Part shown: piece by piece, positions 4,754 to 6,934 of the stretch
Layout: each line of letters starts with the position of its first letter
How positions within the stretch are numbered: the stretch's first letter is position 1
Source: Acidobacteriota bacterium
Lineage (GTDB): Bacteria > Acidobacteriota > Holophagae > Thermotomaculales > Thermotomaculaceae
Direction: 5' to 3'
DNA length: 6,934 nucleotides
Assembly (NCBI GenBank): GCA_003650445.1
Contig: QMQE01000136.1
Location: 1 to 6,934 of the forward strand
Program-made: the position numbers and the translations under genes
The notes under the pieces: model-generated
What the model was told of the DNA's origin: nothing
The model's input: the letters and a program-made list of their open reading frames with translations, nothing else
The model's database searches: none

Positions 4754-5956
4754 ATGAACAAATACTGGCTGCTTTTTCTTGGTGTTGTAGCCGTTGTTGC
4801 CTGCACATTTTTCTTAGTTTTGTTCTTGAAAACTGGTGAGTCACAAGGCATATCCATTATCCCTTCACTGGGGAAAGTTGGTCCGGGTTACATATTGGAA
4901 AGTGCACTATCAGAAGAGGATAAACAGGCAATTGGGAAAAGCCACAACGTATTTGATCTGTTCGACTTGGTGGGAATTGTGAAATTGGAGACCACCCTGG
5001 ATGATTTTATTGTTTATGCCAGAAATGCATTCATACTTGGAGAATATATATTTATTCTGGATAATGTACAGAACAAAATTTATCGCTTTCGACAAGACGG
5101 GTCATTTGCGGGAACCATCGGAAAGACAGGTCAAGGGCCTGGAGAATTCCAGCGGCCTCATCTGTTGAAAAAGGTATTTGATAATTATCTCGGTGTATAT
5201 TGCGCCGGTACCGGGAAGATACTGATTTATGACCAGGACGGGCAATTTATAATGGAATATAATCCCCAGAAATATGCAAAGAACAGGATACTGGGATTCA
5301 ACTTTATCTGGGAGAGAAAAGACCGTCTGATTCGCAATGGATTCCGGCTATTTAAAGGTAAAGAACCGAGCGTTGCCAACGTAATGCTAAATCCAATGGA
5401 CAAGAACAGAATCATTGGTGGCTTTGGTATGAGGCAAACACTTCCCGGCAACCTATGCTTCAAAGTTGAGCCAAGTACATTTGCTTTTAACCAGATTGGC
5501 GACACTATCTGGTACGGCTTACCGTTCAGCACAGATGTGGAGCTCTTTTCAGCGGATGGAAAGTTTATCAAACGGATTAAAAATCGTGGTCAGGACCGAT
5601 TGCAGCCGTCTGATTTCCATGGAATACAGAGTACTAAGAGCTTGCGTTATCGTGAATTGTACAATAAAAAACGAAAATGCTTCGGCATCTTTTCTTCTCA
5701 AAATATGGTGTGTGTAGAGATTGGCGGAGGCAATTTTGATGTATACAGTAAAGCTGGTGAACTTCTGTGTAAGGATGTCTCCAATGACCGGCAGTTCCCT
5801 ACTTTTTTCACAGGAGAAGGCAACACTATCATGAGCTTTAGGAGCCATGTTCTCAAGTCTTCAGAACTGATAAATAGAATTCAGGCCGCAGGACTGGAAT
5901 TGCCTGAGGTTACTGATGAAGACACCTGTCTGTTCTTGTTTCAGGCAAAATATTGA
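4754..5956 (+). CDS. Membrane-anchored 6-bladed beta-propeller protein
   Basis: This 400-residue exported protein has one N-terminal hydrophobic segment (residues 5-25) and a large extracytoplasmic domain. The domain shows the hallmark opening of the NHL/TolB-like 6-bladed propeller family: VKLETT (77-81 region), YIFILDNVQNKIYRF (98-112), then TIGKTGQGPGEF (121-132). Further blade-like repeats are recognisable at about 146-170 (KILIYDQDGQFIMEY), 250-277 (VELFSADGKFIKRI) and 317-340 (FDVYSKAGELL). Members are thought to bind ligands or partners; no enzyme activity is implied. VVAC (14-17) formally fits a lipobox, but the hydrophobic run continues past the Cys, so a membrane anchor is more likely. 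AGGAG at 4741-4745 sits eight bases before the ATG. It lies between the Cys-rich gene and the CxxC protein gene, and its stop is one base before the next start, so it is probably functionally tied to them. Confidence 0.85.
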   Translation: MNKYWLLFLGVVAVVACTFFLVLFLKTGESQGISIIPSLGKVGPGYILESALSEEDKQAIGKSHNVFDLFDLVGIVKLETTLDDFIVYARNAFILGEYIFILDNVQNKIYRFRQDGSFAGTIGKTGQGPGEFQRPHLLKKVFDNYLGVYCAGTGKILIYDQDGQFIMEYNPQKYAKNRILGFNFIWERKDRLIRNGFRLFKGKEPSVANVMLNPMDKNRIIGGFGMRQTLPGNLCFKVEPSTFAFNQIGDTIWYGLPFSTDVELFSADGKFIKRIKNRGQDRLQPSDFHGIQSTKSLRYRELYNKKRKCFGIFSSQNMVCVEIGGGNFDVYSKAGELLCKDVSNDRQFPTFFTGEGNTIMSFRSHVLKSSELINRIQAAGLELPEVTDEDTCLFLFQAKY

Positions 5957-5957
5957 A

Positions 5958-6521
5958 ATGAAACTTATTGTACTTTCAACCGCAGGGGTCTGTTTGATTT
6001 TTGGCACTTCATTTTTCCTTGCACTGAGCCACGGAAACTCTAATAATATCAATACAACACAGTGGTTGAACGCTTTTGTTGAGGTACATACAGAGGCCAC
6101 CAATGACAGTTCAGGATTTTTAATTGAACCGACAATAAGTTTTCTCGTTGTTGTGGCGATTCCACCGGATCCATGCGACATGTGTATACACAGCATGCTG
6201 AATCTGATTCATCGTACCAAATTGGATGCATTGGATGGTACGAGGGTATGTATTGTTGGGGACGAAAATGTAACTCAATCTCTCAGAAGGATAACTGCAA
6301 GTTTACACATGCGAATCTCAGCTTTCTGTGATTCTCCAAGAGACTTTCCCGCAGACCATATATCACTGTATTTTTATGATTTACGAACCGACAAATGCGT
6401 TGAAACTTTGTCGATTCGCTCGGAGAATCCATTCGACAACTCCACAGAAAATGCCCTAGTTGCGATAAAAAATCGCATGAAAAAACGGGCCCAAAAATCT
6501 GTTGATGCTAATCTTAATTAA
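5958..6521 (+). CDS. Membrane-anchored protein with thioredoxin-fold-like CxxC motif
   Basis: From the chosen start the product has 187 residues: a short basic start and a hydrophobic signal or anchor (residues 3-24), then an extracytoplasmic domain. Residues 60-76 read as a hydrophobic beta strand followed by PPDPCDMC, that is CxxC at 73-76, then a helix. This is the usual arrangement at the active site of thioredoxin and peroxiredoxin-like proteins. Strands near 96-100 (RVCIV) and 135-141 (ISLYFYD) fit such a fold. Extra cysteines occur at 98, 124 and 147. A thiol-disulphide role is inferred and homology is weak by eye. The start at 5958 lies one base after the upstream stop, with only a poor ribosome site, so translational coupling is likely. 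An alternative in-frame ATG at 5916 has TGAGG upstream but would put a 14-residue, Cys-containing extension before the signal. Confidence 0.7.
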   Translation: MKLIVLSTAGVCLIFGTSFFLALSHGNSNNINTTQWLNAFVEVHTEATNDSSGFLIEPTISFLVVVAIPPDPCDMCIHSMLNLIHRTKLDALDGTRVCIVGDENVTQSLRRITASLHMRISAFCDSPRDFPADHISLYFYDLRTDKCVETLSIRSENPFDNSTENALVAIKNRMKKRAQKSVDANLN

Positions 6522-6633
6522 TAGTAAACATATGGGGTATGTTCATAATTCGCACGGCTTCTTTCCCCTGTATTTACTTAACCTTATCCCTCTGCTCTTT
6601 CGGAAGATGGCTTGCCTTGATGGGCGGGGCGGC

Positions 6634-6661
6634 TTGCAGATGAGATTTTCTACGGTATTAT
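6634..6661 (+). promoter_or_regulatory. Possible promoter for the last gene
   Basis: TTGCAG (6634-6639) and TATTAT (6656-6661) are separated by 16 bases, which is an acceptable sigma70 arrangement. Transcription would begin near 6668, leaving about 20 bases of leader with the AGGAGG at 6676-6681. The -35 half is only a partial match. No convincing terminator follows the preceding gene; the only inverted repeat is a weak AT-rich AACATA/TATGTT pair at 6527-6543. Confidence 0.4.
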
Positions 6662-6687
6662 TGAATCGTTTTAACAGGAGGGGTGAG

Positions 6688-6934
6688 ATGAGACTGGCTA
6701 TGTTATTTGTGTGTATGCTAATGACGGCGGGATTAATGGCTCAGAATGTGGAATTCAGTGGGGATTGCCCGACGGCCATTGATCTGCAAAATCAACAGTT
6801 AGGGAAGAATATCAATCTAAAGGTCTTGAAAGATAACAGTAAGCTGGTTTTATTTTTTGGGCTGATGCAAACCGATGGGAAAAGTGCCGATGCTGAAAAG
6901 GGGCCGTGGTTGTCTGATCTGATATTCCTGTCAC
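6688..6934 (+). CDS. Start of a secreted protein of unknown family (3' end outside window)
   Basis: An ATG at 6688 follows AGGAGG (6676-6681) with ideal six-base spacing, and the frame stays open for 82 codons to the window edge. The N-terminus MRLAMLFVCMLMTAGLMAQ is a clear signal peptide with probable cleavage at LMA before Gln. The mature start NVEFSGDCPTAIDLQ has a single Cys in the visible part, and a hydrophobic strand KLVLFFGLM follows. I do not recognise the family. A 166-base gap with its own possible promoter separates it from the CxxC gene, so it may be a new unit. Its product is also exported, so a shared role with the preceding cassette is possible but unsupported. Confidence 0.75.
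   Translation, partial: MRLAMLFVCMLMTAGLMAQNVEFSGDCPTAIDLQNQQLGKNINLKVLKDNSKLVLFFGLMQTDGKSADAEKGPWLSDLIFLS

Noticed and set aside
4793..4804. Lipobox VVAC at the N-terminus of the propeller protein
   Set aside because: The hydrophobic segment continues for eight more residues after the Cys, and the usual polar or small residues are absent there. A membrane anchor is favoured, but lipidation is not excluded.
6527..6543. AACATA/TATGTT inverted repeat after the CxxC gene as a terminator
   Set aside because: The stem is only 6 bp and AT-rich, and no T run follows, so it is too weak to call.
1..6934. CRISPR array, tRNA/rRNA, insertion sequence or integrase
   Set aside because: No regularly spaced short repeats, no tRNA cloverleaf or rRNA segments, and no transposase or recombinase motifs were seen on either strand.

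Overview
The window reads as a piece of a mesophilic bacterial chromosome of moderate GC. Strong AGGAGG-type ribosome binding sites precede most genes and sigma70-like promoters are visible. Secretion signals are common. The TGS/uridine-kinase fusion and the 6-bladed beta-propeller cassette are gene types I associate with uncultured or anaerobic lineages around Acidobacteriota/Aminicenantes and the FCB group. Routine use of Shine-Dalgarno sites argues against typical Bacteroidetes. This placement is inference and low confidence.

Layout. (1) Positions 1-960 hold a decaying tandem gene array on the + strand. Copy A is the 3' part of a secreted protein gene. Copy B is a frameshifted, internally deleted pseudogene. 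Copy C is only the 5' leader and the first few codons. The leader before B is repeated before C. (2) Positions 903-988 hold two unusual structures at the end of the minus-strand operon: a canonical G-quadruplex pattern on the minus strand and a perfect 36-bp palindrome that contains the stop codon of the metallo-hydrolase gene. (3) Positions 982-4119 (minus strand) hold two well-conserved housekeeping-type genes. A 557-aa TGS / ThrRS-editing-like / uridine-kinase-type P-loop protein lies upstream of a 464-aa beta-CASP metallo-beta-lactamase-fold RNase, with a 69-base gap, probably as one operon. (4) Positions 4120-4364 are a divergent promoter region with a kinase promoter on the minus strand and a TTGACA promoter with an eight-G spacer tract on the plus strand. 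(5) Positions 4365-6521 (plus strand), visibly richer in AT, hold a three-gene secretory cassette: a small 10-cysteine secreted protein, a membrane-anchored 6-bladed beta-propeller protein, and a membrane-anchored thioredoxin-fold-like protein with a CxxC motif. (6) Positions 6688-6934 hold the start of another secreted protein that runs off the window.

The most interesting part is the third cassette. A cysteine-rich exported polypeptide sits with a candidate thiol oxidoreductase and a propeller protein, behind a homopolymer-containing promoter, with an intercistronic hairpin after the small gene. I infer a dedicated system that makes and oxidatively folds (or senses) a small secreted protein. 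No function can be proved from sequence alone. I saw no tRNA, rRNA, CRISPR array, transposase, integrase or replication origin.
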